A stretch of DNA of 64,000 nucleotides from Bradyrhizobium sp. WD16. GTDB taxonomy: Bacteria; Pseudomonadota; Alphaproteobacteria; Rhizobiales; Xanthobacteraceae. The translations under genes were made by a program, and so were the position numbers. The notes under the pieces are model-generated. The model saw only the letters and a program-made list of their open reading frames with translations. It searched no databases and had not been told where the DNA came from. Of this stretch, positions 45,409-54,936 are shown in pieces; the first letter of the stretch is position 1; the number at the start of each line of letters is the position of its first letter. The stretch lies in contig NZ_CP028908.1 in assembly GCF_024181725.1 (NCBI RefSeq), positions 2,646,001-2,710,000 of the forward strand. Direction: 5' to 3'.

Positions 45409-46194
45409 ATGGTCTCGATCTTCCTGCGGTCCTTGATCTTCAACGTGGTGTTCTACGTCCACATGGTGGCGTGGATCATCATCGGCATTCCCACCTTCCT
45501 GATGCCCCGCAAGGGGATTCTCACCATCGCCAAAAATTGGGGCCGTTGCAGCACCTGGCTGATGCGCGTGATCTGCAATATCAAGGTCGAGTATCGCGGC
45601 GTCGAGAAGATTCCACTGGGGCCGCTGATCGTTGCCTCCAAGCACCAGTCGTTGTGGGAAACGATCTCGCTGATTGGCTTCTTCGATGAGCCGCTCTACA
45701 TTCTCAAGCGCGAGCTGAAGTGGCTGCCGTTCTTTGGCTGGTATCTGACCAAGGCCGAGATGATCGGCGTTAACCGCAACGCCGGCGGCGGCACGCTACG
45801 GCAGATGGCGCGGGCGGCGCGCGAGCAGGTTCGGCGCGGTCGCCAGCTCATCATCTTTCCCGAAGGTACCCGCCGGCCGGTCGGTGCTGAGCCGCGCTAC
45901 AAATATGGCGTCAGCCAGATCTATTTGGATTGCGACGTGCCCTGCCTGCCGGTGGCGCTCAATGCCGGGCTGTTCTGGCCGCGGCGCACCTTCATGCGTT
46001 ATCCCGGCACCATCGTCGTCGAATTCCTCGATCCGCTGCCGCCAGGGCTGCCGCGCGACGAATTTCTCGAGCGGTTGTCGACGGCAATCGAGACGGCGAC
46101 CCAACGGCTCGTCGGCGAAGGGCGTGCCGAGCAGGCGAGGCTGTTCGGTCGCGGCGTCGCGCTGGGGCCGACTGAGGCCCAGAGTCGTTCCTGA
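45409..46194 (+). CDS. plsC: 1-acyl-sn-glycerol-3-phosphate acyltransferase
   Basis: 261 residues from ATG 45409. An N-terminal membrane helix (LIFNVVFYVHMVAWIIIGIPTF) precedes the PlsC domain. Motif I is ASKHQSLWET (HX4E variant of HX4D), motif II is around MIGVNRNAGGGTLR, motif III is FPEGTRR, and the later VPCLPVALNAG is typical. It makes phosphatidic acid in the inner membrane. The CTAGTG repeat array begins 5 bp after its stop. Confidence 0.9.
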   Translation: MVSIFLRSLIFNVVFYVHMVAWIIIGIPTFLMPRKGILTIAKNWGRCSTWLMRVICNIKVEYRGVEKIPLGPLIVASKHQSLWETISLIGFFDEPLYILKRELKWLPFFGWYLTKAEMIGVNRNAGGGTLRQMARAAREQVRRGRQLIIFPEGTRRPVGAEPRYKYGVSQIYLDCDVPCLPVALNAGLFWPRRTFMRYPGTIVVEFLDPLPPGLPRDEFLERLSTAIETATQRLVGEGRAEQARLFGRGVALGPTEAQSRS

Positions 46195-46198
46195 GAAT

Positions 46199-46273
46199 CT
46201 AGTGTCCTGTCTCCGAATTACCGCTTCATTTGCCTCACCCTCGCACGGTAATTCGGAGACATCAGGACACTAG
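46199..46273. repeat. CTAGTG palindrome, type A
   Basis: Almost identical to 29863-29937. It begins 5 bp after the plsC stop and may serve as its transcript 3' end. Confidence 0.88.
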
Positions 46274-46286
46274 CAAAATCAAAAAG

Positions 46287-46364
46287 CTAGTGCGGCTTAT
46301 GTCTCGCAATTGCCTACAGGGGCTTGCCGCGAAGGGCATAGGCAATTGCGAGACGCCACACTAG
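46287..46364. repeat. CTAGTG palindrome, type B
   Basis: Almost the reverse complement of 12432-12509, with CTAGTGCGGC at one end and CACACTAG at the other. It is linked to the preceding type A unit by CAAAATCAAAAAG. Confidence 0.88.
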
Positions 46365-46436
46365 TGTCCCGTTTCTAACGTTCGTATCCCTTCGCAGCGA
46401 GCACTCATACGTACGTTAGATCCAAAGGGACACCAG
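46361..46436. repeat. CTAGTG palindrome, type D
   Basis: CTAGTGTCCCGTTTCTAACG, then TACGTTAGATCCAAAGGGAC and ACCAG. It shares CTAG with the preceding unit, and the right terminus is mutated. Confidence 0.75.
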
Positions 46437-46449
46437 TATAGCTATGATT

Positions 46450-46527
46450 CTAGTGCGGTTTTGGATCTGACGCGCGTACGGCGAATTCGCTGCAATGCTG
46501 ATACGAGCGTCAGATCCACCGCACTAG
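46450..46527. repeat. CTAGTG palindrome, type C, overlapping the chaC stop
   Basis: CTAGTGCGGTTTTGGATCTG, then GAGCGTCAGATCCACCGCAC and TAG. The terminal CTA at 46524-46526 is the TAG stop codon of chaC on the minus strand. Confidence 0.88.
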
Positions 46528-47126
46528 GCTTTCTCGCCGGTCAACGTTACCGGCGTCGGCGCTGCCTCGGCCTGCAAGCGGGCGGCGAGCTGATGCAAGG
46601 TGTGATCGCGGATGCCGTGGCTCTCCAGCGCCTTCACCGTCGCCAGCACGTAATCGACATTGGCGCCCGAGACGCCATGACCGTGGCGGACCAGCCCGAG
46701 CTGCCGTTCAAGCGGCAGCCGCCCGGCATATTGGTCATGGCCGCGATCGGCGACGTAAGTGAGGGCGCTGACGCGCTCGACCGGATGGTTGTGCAGCCAG
46801 ACCGAGCGCTTGACCTCGCGATAGACGCGGGTCACCTGCTCGCGTTTGCGCAAATAGGCAATGGTCGCGGCCCGCCGTTCGCCGGCGACACGGAAGGCGA
46901 GTCCCTGGCAGGCACCGCCCCGGTCGAGGCCGAGCACGAGCCCGGGACGTTCCGCCGTACCGCGATGGACCCAGGAATAGATGCAAAGTGCCCGGTGCTC
47001 GCCAACCAGCCGGCCCGGGACCTGTTCGAGGAAGTCGAAGCCGGGGTTCCAGATCAGCGACCCGTAACCGAAAACCCAGAGGTCGCCGTCGTCGTCTTCG
47101 ATGTCGGAAAGCATATGCGTCGCCAT
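46524..47126 (-). CDS. ChaC-type gamma-glutamylcyclotransferase
   Basis: About 200 residues. The start is uncertain: 47126 (MATHML) and 47114 (MLSDIED) are alternatives. The signature LWVFGYGSLIWNPGFDF is followed by GLVLGLDRGGACQGLAF and a Glu in AYLRKREQ. The enzyme breaks glutathione or gamma-glutamyl peptides to 5-oxoproline in the cytoplasm. The stop codon TAG lies in the terminal CTAGTG of a palindromic repeat, suggesting that repeat insertion set the present C-terminus. Confidence 0.9.
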   Translation of the reverse strand: MATHMLSDIEDDDGDLWVFGYGSLIWNPGFDFLEQVPGRLVGEHRALCIYSWVHRGTAERPGLVLGLDRGGACQGLAFRVAGERRAATIAYLRKREQVTRVYREVKRSVWLHNHPVERVSALTYVADRGHDQYAGRLPLERQLGLVRHGHGVSGANVDYVLATVKALESHGIRDHTLHQLAARLQAEAAPTPVTLTGEKA

Positions 47127-47322
47127 GGCGACCAAATGTCACGGCGCCGCGCCGCTTTCAACCGCTGCGGGCGAGGGGCTGGGTTTCGTCCAGCCCCTTT
47201 CGGGGACCTAGTTTGCGCCGAAAGGCGGTCGGAAACTGGGAAAAATGCTCGCTGTAGGGGCATGCGAACGTTAGAACGCGTCGGGGCTGCAAATCGCCCC
47301 AATCTCGTGGTCAGGGTCCCTC

Positions 47323-48519
47323 ATGTCTGATTTCGCCTCGACGCCGCGCCGGCGCTCGCGCTGGCCGCTCTATGCGATGCCGGTCTTCGTCCTCGTGCTC
47401 GCGGTCGGCTGGAGCGGCTTCTGGTTCTATGTCCGCAGCCGTGCCGACGACGTTCTGGACGGCTGGCGCGCCCGCGAGGCCAGCGCCGGCCGGGATTATG
47501 ACTGCGGTCGCCGCTCGATCGGCGGCTTTCCGTTCCGTCTCGAGGTCCGCTGCGAGGACGCCAGCATCACCTTGTCGTCGCAGACGGCCGAACAGCTCGC
47601 CACCAAGACCCCGATCACCGCTCGCCTGACGGACATCCTGGTGGTGGCGCAGATCTATGATCCAAGGCTGATCATCGCCGAATTCACCGGGCCGGTGACC
47701 TTCGCCGATCTCGGCCAGCAACCCTCGTTCAGTGCCAATTGGCGCCTCGGCCAAGCCAGCGTCGCCGGTTGGCCGGGGGCGCCCCAGCGCGTCTCGCTCG
47801 CTTTCGACAATCCCGCGCTCGACCGTCTTGCCGGCGGCCAGGCCACCGAGCTGCTGCGCGCCGATCACCTCGAGCTGCACAGCCGCCTCGCCGAAGGATC
47901 GGTCGCTGACAACCCCGTGATCGAGACCGTGCTGCAACTGACCAAGGCTTCACTCAAGGGGGTTCATCCGGTGCTCGAGGCGCCGTTCAGCGCTGATATC
48001 CGTGCCCAGATCCGCGGCCTGAAGGATCTCTCGCCCAAGCCGTGGCCTGTACGATTCCGTGAGATCCAGGCGGCTGGCGGCCGGATCGAAATCACCCAAT
48101 CACGGGTCGAGCAGGGCGAGGTGCTGTCGCTTGCTGCCGGCACGCTCGGCATCAGCGCCAACGGCCGGCTCGATGGTCAGTTGGAAATGACCGTTGCCGG
48201 GCTCGACAAGATCATCCCGGCGCTGGGGCTCGACCGCGCCGTCGACCAGGGCATGTCGCAGTCCGCCGTCGACAAGATGGCGCCAGGCGTCAGCGCGCGT
48301 GATGTCAACAACGCGCTCGGCGCGCTCGACAAGATGATTCCCGGCCTCGGCAATCTCGCCCGCAAGAACGTCAATGCCGGCCTCGCCGTTGGGATCAACA
48401 TGCTCGGCCAGCAGACCACGCTGGAAGGTCGAAAGGCGATCGCGCTGCCGCTGCGCTTCGTCGACGGCGCGGTCTTCCTCGGGCCGCTCCAGGTGGCACA
48501 ACTGCCGCCGCTGTATTGA
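47323..48519 (+). CDS. DUF2125 domain-containing protein
   Basis: 398 residues. An N-terminal membrane anchor (LYAMPVFVLVLAVGWSGFWFYV) precedes a predicted periplasmic beta-rich region with paired Cys (YDCGRRSIGGFPFRLEVRC), the DUF2125 hallmark. Its function is unknown. A remnant of the type D repeat (GCGAACGTTAGAACGCG, near 47265) lies upstream. Confidence 0.85.
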   Translation: MSDFASTPRRRSRWPLYAMPVFVLVLAVGWSGFWFYVRSRADDVLDGWRAREASAGRDYDCGRRSIGGFPFRLEVRCEDASITLSSQTAEQLATKTPITARLTDILVVAQIYDPRLIIAEFTGPVTFADLGQQPSFSANWRLGQASVAGWPGAPQRVSLAFDNPALDRLAGGQATELLRADHLELHSRLAEGSVADNPVIETVLQLTKASLKGVHPVLEAPFSADIRAQIRGLKDLSPKPWPVRFREIQAAGGRIEITQSRVEQGEVLSLAAGTLGISANGRLDGQLEMTVAGLDKIIPALGLDRAVDQGMSQSAVDKMAPGVSARDVNNALGALDKMIPGLGNLARKNVNAGLAVGINMLGQQTTLEGRKAIALPLRFVDGAVFLGPLQVAQLPPLY

Positions 48520-48567
48520 CAGGCGCTTGACCGAAAAACAGCGAAAGCCTGTGCTGCGCTCGCGCGG

Positions 48568-49515
48568 TTAGCCCTCCCCCTCGGTCTTGGGCAGCGGTCC
48601 GTGCGGCCGGCCGAAATCCGGTCCCGCCGCATCCTGGCCGATGCTGACAATGCCGCGGCGGATCGCCCGGGTCCGGGTAAAATGATCGAACAGCGCCTCG
48701 CCATCGCCGCGCCGGATCGCGCGTGTCAGCTTGGAGAGGTCCTCCTGGAAGGCGCCAAGCATTTCCAGTACCGCTTCCTTGTTGTTGAGGAAGACATCGC
48801 GCCACATGGTCGGATCGGAGGCCGCGATGCGGGTGAAGTCGCGAAAGCCGCCGGCCGAGAATTTCAACACTTCCGAGCGGGTCACATCCTCGAGCTCGTC
48901 GGCCGTGCCGACGATCGTGTAGGCGATCAGATGCGGCAAATGGCTGGTCACCGCCAGCACCAGATCGTGATGCTCGGCCGTCATGACTTCGACATTGGCG
49001 CCGAGCCGGCGCCAGAACTCGGCGAGACGCTCCACCGCCGCGGCGTCGGCGCCGGCAGGTGGCGTCAGTATGCACCAGCGATTAATGAAGAGTTCGGCGA
49101 AGCCGGCGTCAGGCCCGGAATCCTCGGTACCGGCCACCGGATGCGCCGGGATGAAATGCGTATGTGGCGGCAGCTCCGGCGCCATGGCCCGCAGTACAGC
49201 GGCCTTCACCGAACCGACATCGGACACGATGGCGCCGGGCTTGAGGTGCGGCGCGATGGATTGCGCCACGGCGGCACAGGCACCGACCGGAACGCAGGCG
49301 ATCACCAGATCGGCGTCCTTGACTGCCGCGGCATTATCGTCGGCGATGCGGTCGGCGAGGCCGATTTCGGCTGCGCGCGCGCGGACCTGCGGCGACGCGT
49401 CGGTCGCCACCAGTTCGTCGGCGAGGCCGAGCTGCCGTACGGCGCGCGCAACCGACGAACCGATCAAGCCTAGCCCGATCAGTGCGACCCGCGCGAAGAG
49501 AGGGGCGGCATTCAC
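48568..49515 (-). CDS. tyrA: Prephenate/arogenate dehydrogenase (TyrA)
   Basis: 315 residues starting at GTG 49515. The NAD motif is VALIGLGLIGSSVARAVR. ACVPVGA, SDVGSVKAAV and HFIPAHPVAGTEDSG, with the catalytic His, follow. It makes the tyrosine precursor 4-hydroxyphenylpyruvate or arogenate. It starts one base after the hisC stop, so the two are coupled. Confidence 0.93.
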   Translation of the reverse strand: MNAAPLFARVALIGLGLIGSSVARAVRQLGLADELVATDASPQVRARAAEIGLADRIADDNAAAVKDADLVIACVPVGACAAVAQSIAPHLKPGAIVSDVGSVKAAVLRAMAPELPPHTHFIPAHPVAGTEDSGPDAGFAELFINRWCILTPPAGADAAAVERLAEFWRRLGANVEVMTAEHHDLVLAVTSHLPHLIAYTIVGTADELEDVTRSEVLKFSAGGFRDFTRIAASDPTMWRDVFLNNKEAVLEMLGAFQEDLSKLTRAIRRGDGEALFDHFTRTRAIRRGIVSIGQDAAGPDFGRPHGPLPKTEGEG

Positions 49516-49516
49516 G

Positions 49517-50608
49517 TCAGTTCCTCATGAAGTCGGCCAGCGCCGCGACTACGAGGCGGTTGGCCTCCTCGGTGCCGATGGTCAGGCGCAGAGCGTCGGG
49601 CAGATGATAGTTCTTCAAGGCGCGCAGGATCAGCCCGCGCTCGGTGAGAAACGCGTCGGCGTCGTCGGCGGTCTTGCCCTTGGTCTTGGGGAAGTTGATC
49701 AGCAGGAAGTTGGTGACGCTCGGCGTCACCGTCAGGCCGATGCGCTCGATCTCCTCGGTTAGCCAGGTCCGCCAGCGCTCATTGTGAGTCCGCGACATCT
49801 CGTAATATTCGCTGTCCTCCAGCGCGGCGACGGCCGCCATCATCGCCGGCGTGCTGACATTGAAGGGACCACGGATACGGTTGACTGCGTCGATGATGTG
49901 CGCCGGCCCGTACATCCAGCCGATGCGCAGCGCCGCGAGTCCATAGATCTTCGAAAACGTGCGCGTCATTACCGTGTTCTCGGTGGTCGCGACCAGCTCG
50001 ATCCCGGATTCGTAATCGTTGCGCGAGACGAAGTCGGAATACGCGGCGTCCAGCACCAGCAGCACATCCGGCCGCAGCCCCGCATGCAGCCGCTTGACCT
50101 CGTCGAAGGGCAGGTAGGTGCCGGTCGGGTTGTTGGGATTGGCGAGCCAGATCAGTTTGGTACGCGGCGTCACCAGACCGAGGATGGCGTCGACATCCGC
50201 GATCAGGTTCCGCTCCGGAGCGACGATATTGGCGGCGCCGTTGCCCATGGTCGCGATCGGGTAGACCAGGAAGCCATGGCTGGTGTGGATCGCCTCGTCG
50301 CCCGGCCCGAGATAGCCATAGGCGAGGAGATTGAGGAGTTCGTCGGAGCCGGCGCCGCAGATGATGCGTTCCGGATCAAGGCCGAATTTGTGTCCGATGG
50401 CCTCGCGCAGCACCCGCGACGAGCCTTCCGGATAGTCCTCGAGATGCGCCGCTGCCGCCTTGTAGGCCTCGACCGCCCTGGGCGAGGGACCCAGAGCGTT
50501 CTCGTTGGCGGACAGCTTGAAGACGCGGCCGCCTTGTTCGCTGCCGCTCTTGCCGGGCGTGTAGGGCGCAATATCGAGAATGCCGGGCTTCGGCACGGGG
50601 CGAGACAT
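49517..50608 (-). CDS. hisC: Histidinol-phosphate/aromatic aminotransferase
   Basis: About 363 residues from Met 50608 ([16 protein letters not shown]). Class II-fold aminotransferase features are [39 protein letters not shown] and the PLP lysine in [15 protein letters not shown]. Its position between chorismate mutase and tyrA suggests it transaminates aromatic intermediates as well as, or instead of, histidinol phosphate. Confidence 0.92.
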   Translation of the reverse strand: MSRPVPKPGILDIAPYTPGKSGSEQGGRVFKLSANENALGPSPRAVEAYKAAAAHLEDYPEGSSRVLREAIGHKFGLDPERIICGAGSDELLNLLAYGYLGPGDEAIHTSHGFLVYPIATMGNGAANIVAPERNLIADVDAILGLVTPRTKLIWLANPNNPTGTYLPFDEVKRLHAGLRPDVLLVLDAAYSDFVSRNDYESGIELVATTENTVMTRTFSKIYGLAALRIGWMYGPAHIIDAVNRIRGPFNVSTPAMMAAVAALEDSEYYEMSRTHNERWRTWLTEEIERIGLTVTPSVTNFLLINFPKTKGKTADDADAFLTERGLILRALKNYHLPDALRLTIGTEEANRLVVAALADFMRN

Positions 50609-50645
50609 CGAACGAAACTCCAAATGGAACGAATCGAGAGGCTTG

Positions 50646-51530
50646 TCAGGGCGCTTCCGGCGCGGGCGTCTGAGACACCGTATAGCGCGCCGCGTGGCTG
50701 CCGACGAGGGCCGTGGTGCGCACCGAAGCCCCCGCCGAGATCAGGGTGACGCGCAGTTCGTCGAGGGCCGCGGTCTCGCGGGGCGAGCCGCGTCCAGGCA
50801 GCGACACCAGCAGCGCCGCGCCGTCGAAGGTGCCGTCGGGCACGGCGACGATGTCGGCGAGCGGAGATACCGCGCGGGCCACCGCCGCGCTCCAGCCGGA
50901 AACGCGGATGCTCCACATCTCGATGTCGGTGACCATGGCGTCGTCGGCGACACGCGAGACGACGAAGACCGGCAGCGCCGCCGGATGGTCGGCGCGTTCG
51001 ACGAAGGGCAGGCGGGCGATGATCTTCGGCGCGCCGGTAGCCTCGAGCGGCAGCCACCACGGGGTTCGGCCGCCGGTCGCCGAGACCAGCGCGAGGTCGC
51101 CCTTGGATTTCGCCACCGCCTCGACCGCGGCCGCGGCGCTGAAATGCGCGACGAAGGGCACGGTGAAGCCGAAATGAAAACGGGCGGAATCGCGCATCGC
51201 CGATTCCCCGGGCGACAGGTCGGCGTGGACCGAGAATGGCGCCTGCACATAGGTGAAGGTGGCGATGATGACGCGCCAGATGCTCTCGACGGTGTCGAGC
51301 GGCAGGATGCCGCGGTGGCGCTGCACCAGCCGCTTCATCATGTCCGCCTCGCGTGCCGGACGAAACGCCGAGCCGACCTCCTGGGTCTTCTTCACCGAGA
51401 TCAGTCGATCGATGATGTCGGCACGCTGCATCAGCAGGGTGTGCACCTGCTCGTCGATGTGGTCGATCTCGCGACGCAAGTCGGTCAGCACTGGCGGTGC
51501 GGGGGGTGACGCGGGGGGGGACTTGGACAT
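50646..51530 (-). CDS. Chorismate mutase with a C-terminal extension
   Basis: 294 residues. The N-terminal AroQ-type domain ([29 protein letters not shown], then the basic [13 protein letters not shown]) converts chorismate to prephenate. The remaining roughly 190 residues resemble the prephenate dehydratase-like binding fold but lack an obvious TxRF catalytic motif, so it is probably not an active PheA. It starts the three-gene aromatic operon with hisC and tyrA. Confidence 0.85.
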   Translation of the reverse strand: MSKSPPASPPAPPVLTDLRREIDHIDEQVHTLLMQRADIIDRLISVKKTQEVGSAFRPAREADMMKRLVQRHRGILPLDTVESIWRVIIATFTYVQAPFSVHADLSPGESAMRDSARFHFGFTVPFVAHFSAAAAVEAVAKSKGDLALVSATGGRTPWWLPLEATGAPKIIARLPFVERADHPAALPVFVVSRVADDAMVTDIEMWSIRVSGWSAAVARAVSPLADIVAVPDGTFDGAALLVSLPGRGSPRETAALDELRVTLISAGASVRTTALVGSHAARYTVSQTPAPEAP

Positions 51531-51730
51531 CTCGCGGCCTTCGGAACGACGTGCGCCGACAGTTTCGATCGAAAGAAAAAGCCGCGCAGGGAAGGCTCAT
51601 TGATAGGAAGTTGGACGGACGAAAGCAAAGAAAACATTGACCAATTTGCCTTTTCGCCGACCCCCGGCCGAGGCCGGCGGGGAAGCGACGCGCCTTGACG
51701 ATCGGCCCGGCCGGGCATAGAAGCTTTGGT
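51531..51730. other. Intergenic region between chorismate mutase and metX leader
   Basis: About 200 bases holding two divergent promoters. No further gene was seen. Confidence 0.5.
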
Positions 51731-51792
51731 ATTCCGTGGTCATTTGAGCCGGCCGGCTTGCAGCCACGTTAAACAACTCGCTAAACAGGCCG
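51731..51792 (+). ncRNA. SAM-II riboswitch
   Basis: The sequence includes CGTGGTCATTTGAGCCGG, CTTGCAGCCACGTTAAACAA and CTCGCTAAA, the conserved blocks of the SAM-II (metX/metA) aptamer of alphaproteobacteria. CGTGG (51735-51739) pairs with CCACG (51774-51778), and the GCTAAA tail forms the pseudoknot. S-adenosylmethionine binding should repress metXW. Confidence 0.92.
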
Positions 51793-51807
51793 GGGACAGA
51801 CGAGATC

Positions 51808-51839
51808 CCGGCCGAACCGTTGTTCAGGCCGGTTTTTTT
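51808..51839 (+). terminator. Intrinsic terminator in the metX leader
   Basis: CCGGCC (51808-51813) pairs with GGCCGG (51827-51832), followed by seven T. An upstream GGCCGGG can instead pair with CCCGGCC, offering an alternative antiterminator structure. This suggests transcriptional control by the SAM-II aptamer. Confidence 0.8.
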
Positions 51840-51868
51840 ATGACCAGATCCATTGGTCTGGAGACACG

Positions 51869-53071
51869 ATGTCCGATTCCGCCCTCGAAGCAGGCAAGCG
51901 AGCGCCGGCGCCGCACTATGCGCGCGAGGCCGATCGTCCGACCTCGCTGGTCGCGGAGTTCGGCTCCGACACGCCGCTGCGGCTGGACTGCGGCGTCGAT
52001 CTCGCGCCGTTCCAGATCGCCTATCAGACCTACGGCAGGCTGAACGCCGACGGCACCAACGCAGTGTTGATCTGCCATGCGCTGACCGGCGATCAGCACG
52101 TCGCCAATGTCCATCCGGTCACCGGCAAGCCCGGCTGGTGGGAGACGCTGGTCGGTCCGGGCAAGCCGATCGATACGGAGCGCTATTTCGTCGTCTGTTC
52201 GAACGTGGTCGGCGGGTGTCTCGGCTCGACCGGCCCGTCCTCGACCAATCCCGCCACCGGAAGACTATGGGGGCTGGATTTCCCGGTCATCACCATTCCC
52301 GACATGGTGCGTGCCCAGGCCATGCTGATCGACCGGCTCGGCATCGAGACGTTGTTCGCGGCGGTCGGCGGTTCGATGGGCGGCATGCAGGTGTTGCAGT
52401 GGGCCTCCGCCTATCCGCAGCGCGTATTCTCGGCGTTGCCGATTGCCTGCGCGCCGCGTCATTCGGCCCAGAACATCGCCTTTCATGAAGTCGGCCGCCA
52501 AGCGGTGATGGCCGATCCGGACTGGCATAACGGGCGCTATTTCGAGCACGGCATCAAGCCGCATCGCGGCCTCGGCGTGGCGCGCATGGCAGCGCATATC
52601 ACCTATCTCTCCGACGCGGCGCTGCATCGCAAGTTCGGTCGCCGTCTTCAGGATCGTGAGGTGCCGACCTTCTCCTTCGATGCCGATTTCGAGGTGGAGA
52701 GCTATCTGCGCCATCAGGGGTCGTCCTTCGTCGAACGTTTCGACGCCAATTCCTATCTCTATCTGACGCGGGCCATGGACTATTTCGATCTCGCCGCCGA
52801 CCACGGCGGCGCGCTCGCCAGCGCCTTTCGCGGCACGGATACCCGGTTCTGCGTGGTGTCCTTCACCAGCGATTGGCTGTTTCCGACCTCGGAATCGCGC
52901 ACCGTTGTGCATGCGCTCAATGCCGGCGGCGCACGGGTCTCTTTCGCGGAGATCGAGACCGATCGCGGCCACGATGCCTTCCTGCTCGAAGTGCCGGAGT
53001 TCTTCGATATCGTTCGCGCCTTCCTTCAGTCGGCCGCCAAGACCCGCGGCTTGCCGGCGGAGACACGATGA
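51869..53071 (+). CDS. metX: Homoserine O-acetyltransferase (or O-succinyltransferase)
   Basis: 400 residues. An alpha/beta hydrolase fold with the nucleophile Ser in [14 protein letters not shown], the oxyanion-region [14 protein letters not shown], and a C-terminal Asp ([10 protein letters not shown]) and His ([10 protein letters not shown]). It activates homoserine for methionine synthesis. It is controlled by the SAM-II riboswitch and overlaps metW by ATGA. Confidence 0.95.
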   Translation: MSDSALEAGKRAPAPHYAREADRPTSLVAEFGSDTPLRLDCGVDLAPFQIAYQTYGRLNADGTNAVLICHALTGDQHVANVHPVTGKPGWWETLVGPGKPIDTERYFVVCSNVVGGCLGSTGPSSTNPATGRLWGLDFPVITIPDMVRAQAMLIDRLGIETLFAAVGGSMGGMQVLQWASAYPQRVFSALPIACAPRHSAQNIAFHEVGRQAVMADPDWHNGRYFEHGIKPHRGLGVARMAAHITYLSDAALHRKFGRRLQDREVPTFSFDADFEVESYLRHQGSSFVERFDANSYLYLTRAMDYFDLAADHGGALASAFRGTDTRFCVVSFTSDWLFPTSESRTVVHALNAGGARVSFAEIETDRGHDAFLLEVPEFFDIVRAFLQSAAKTRGLPAETR

Positions 53072-53733
53072 TGGTGACGCAGTCTCAGGCCCTCCAGTCC
53101 GCAGCGACGGCTCCCGAGGCGCCGAAGGTCTATCGCGGTGACCACCTTCTGGTGGCGCAAATGGTCGAGCCCGGCTCGCGGGTGCTCGATGTCGGCTGCG
53201 GCGAAGGCGACCTGCTGCGGCTGCTCGAGAGCCGCGGGGTCGATGGCCGCGGCATCGAGATTTCGCGCGAGGGCGTCAATCACTGTGTTGCCAAGGGCCT
53301 CGCCGTGATCCAGGGCGACGCCGATACCGATCTCGTCAACTATCCGGATGATGCCTTCGACTATGTGATTCTGTCGCAGACGTTGCAGGCAACGCGCCAG
53401 CCGCGCGTGGTGCTCGAGCATCTCCTGCGCATCGGTCGCCGCGCCATCGTGTCGTTTCCGAATTTCGGCAATTGGCGGATGCGGCTGCAGCTGCTCCTCA
53501 AGGGCCAGATGCCGCGCACCGAGCACCTGCCGGCAACATGGTACGACACCGCCAACATCCATTTCTGTACCATCAAGGATTTCGTTCAGCTCTGCGACGA
53601 GATCAACGTTAAGATGGAGCGGGCGGTGGCGCTCGATCGTTCGGGCCGGCCGCTGCGGTTCAATGCTCCGTGGTGGTTCTGGAATCTGTTCGGCGAGCAG
53701 GGGGTCTTCCTGCTCAGTCGCGGCAAACGGTAA
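53068..53733 (+). CDS. metW: MetW methyltransferase-like protein
   Basis: About 221 residues from ATG 53068, overlapping the metX stop. The SAM-binding motif is [32 protein letters not shown] and [13 protein letters not shown] follow, and [19 protein letters not shown] is diagnostic of MetW. It activates MetX in this organism group. Confidence 0.93.
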   Translation: MMVTQSQALQSAATAPEAPKVYRGDHLLVAQMVEPGSRVLDVGCGEGDLLRLLESRGVDGRGIEISREGVNHCVAKGLAVIQGDADTDLVNYPDDAFDYVILSQTLQATRQPRVVLEHLLRIGRRAIVSFPNFGNWRMRLQLLLKGQMPRTEHLPATWYDTANIHFCTIKDFVQLCDEINVKMERAVALDRSGRPLRFNAPWWFWNLFGEQGVFLLSRGKR

Positions 53734-53951
53734 AAGCACGCGCGTCAGACGTTAAGCGGCGTTAACGGATGTGACACTCGCACCGTCCTTCGCGAAAATT
53801 CCTCATCATTGACACAAAATGTTCGCGCTCGGCGAGGGCTGAGCCGCGGTGCGCCATGCTCTGGCCACATCAGATTCGTTTGTCGCGGCCGGACGGCGGC
53901 CCCGGACGGGGCCGTCGGGCAAAAGGGGGTGTCACGAGGATGATTGACTGA

Positions 53952-54575
53952 ATGATTTCTGTTCGAACTTTGTGCCTATTGGCGCGGCCCGCCGCGCTTG
54001 TGTTGGGTTCTCTCACCATCGTCGCACTCGCGACACCGGCTTCGGCAAGACCTGCTCACGGCGCCGGCCGTCATCATCATCAACAACATCATCATGCTTT
54101 CCGTCACGTTCGCCATCATGAGGGCCGCCATCACATTGCGCCGCATGCCTATCGTCACGGTCGCCGTCTCACCGGCGTTTCCGATGTGGCTGCTGCTGAT
54201 GCCGCGCCGCAAGGTTTTGGCGGCTTCGGCTCCGACGTCGTCGCCGAGGCGCGGCGCTATCTCGGCGGCAATCCCACCGGACGTAGCACCCTGTGGTGCG
54301 CACGCTTCATGAATATGGTGCTGCAGCGTTCGGGCCATCACGGCACCGGTTCGGACCTCGCCAGTTCGTTCGCCCATTACGGCCAGCGTGTCTCCGGCCC
54401 GCAGGTTGGCGCCATCGCTGTGATGGGCCGCCGCGGCGGCGGTCATGTCGGCGTCGTCAGCGGCATCGACCCTCACGGCAATCCGATCGTCGTCTCCGGC
54501 AATCACGGCCACCGTGTCGCCGAGGCGACCTACCCGCGCGGGCGGATCTACGCCTACGTCCTGCCGGCGAGCTGA
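53952..54575 (+). CDS. Secreted His-rich TIGR02594-like (NlpC/P60-CHAP) protein
   Basis: 207 residues. A signal peptide ends near PASARP. Residues about 38-70 are extremely His-rich (HHHQQHHHAFRHVRHHEG). The C-terminal cysteine-histidine peptidase-like domain has STLWCARFMN (Cys) and GGGHVGVVSG (His), matching the TIGR02594/CHAP layout of peptidoglycan amidases. The His tract suggests metal binding in the periplasm; that is inference. Confidence 0.8.
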   Translation: MISVRTLCLLARPAALVLGSLTIVALATPASARPAHGAGRHHHQQHHHAFRHVRHHEGRHHIAPHAYRHGRRLTGVSDVAAADAAPQGFGGFGSDVVAEARRYLGGNPTGRSTLWCARFMNMVLQRSGHHGTGSDLASSFAHYGQRVSGPQVGAIAVMGRRGGGHVGVVSGIDPHGNPIVVSGNHGHRVAEATYPRGRIYAYVLPAS

Positions 54576-54936
54576 CGGACCGAACGACGACGTCGTCGCC
54601 GGCGGCCGTGTGCCGCCGGCGGTAACGTCGACATCGAAGTGCCGCAGCACGGGTCGCCACGGATTAGTTCGGTTCCACGGCGCCCAGCCGACTGCCGGCT
54701 CACCGCCCGGTTGGGCTAGATCGCGAATTTGGTTCCGGTACCCTCTTCCGCCCGGGACGGGGCATGCCCACATTCCGAGCAGGACGGCGTCCTGCCGTCC
54801 GCCGCGGCCGTGCTGACGGAACGGGCTCGCATGAGCTTGACAAAAGTCAACGACGGTCGGGGCCACCCCCATGACGATGCTGGAAATGTGCCTTCGGGGC
54901 ATTGCCGGCAGGCCGAGGGAAAGGACCGTCTTAGTC
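54576..54936. other. Intergenic region upstream of clpB
   Basis: There is no gene. It contains the perfect inverted repeat TTGAC-AAAA-GTCAA at 54837-54850, about 90 bp before clpB, which could be a regulator site or a -35 region. No convincing RpoH promoter spacing was found. Confidence 0.45.

Noticed and set aside
54840..54880. RpoH-type promoter upstream of clpB
   Set aside because: CTTGAC and CCCCAT are both present but separated by about 25 bases, far outside the usual spacing.
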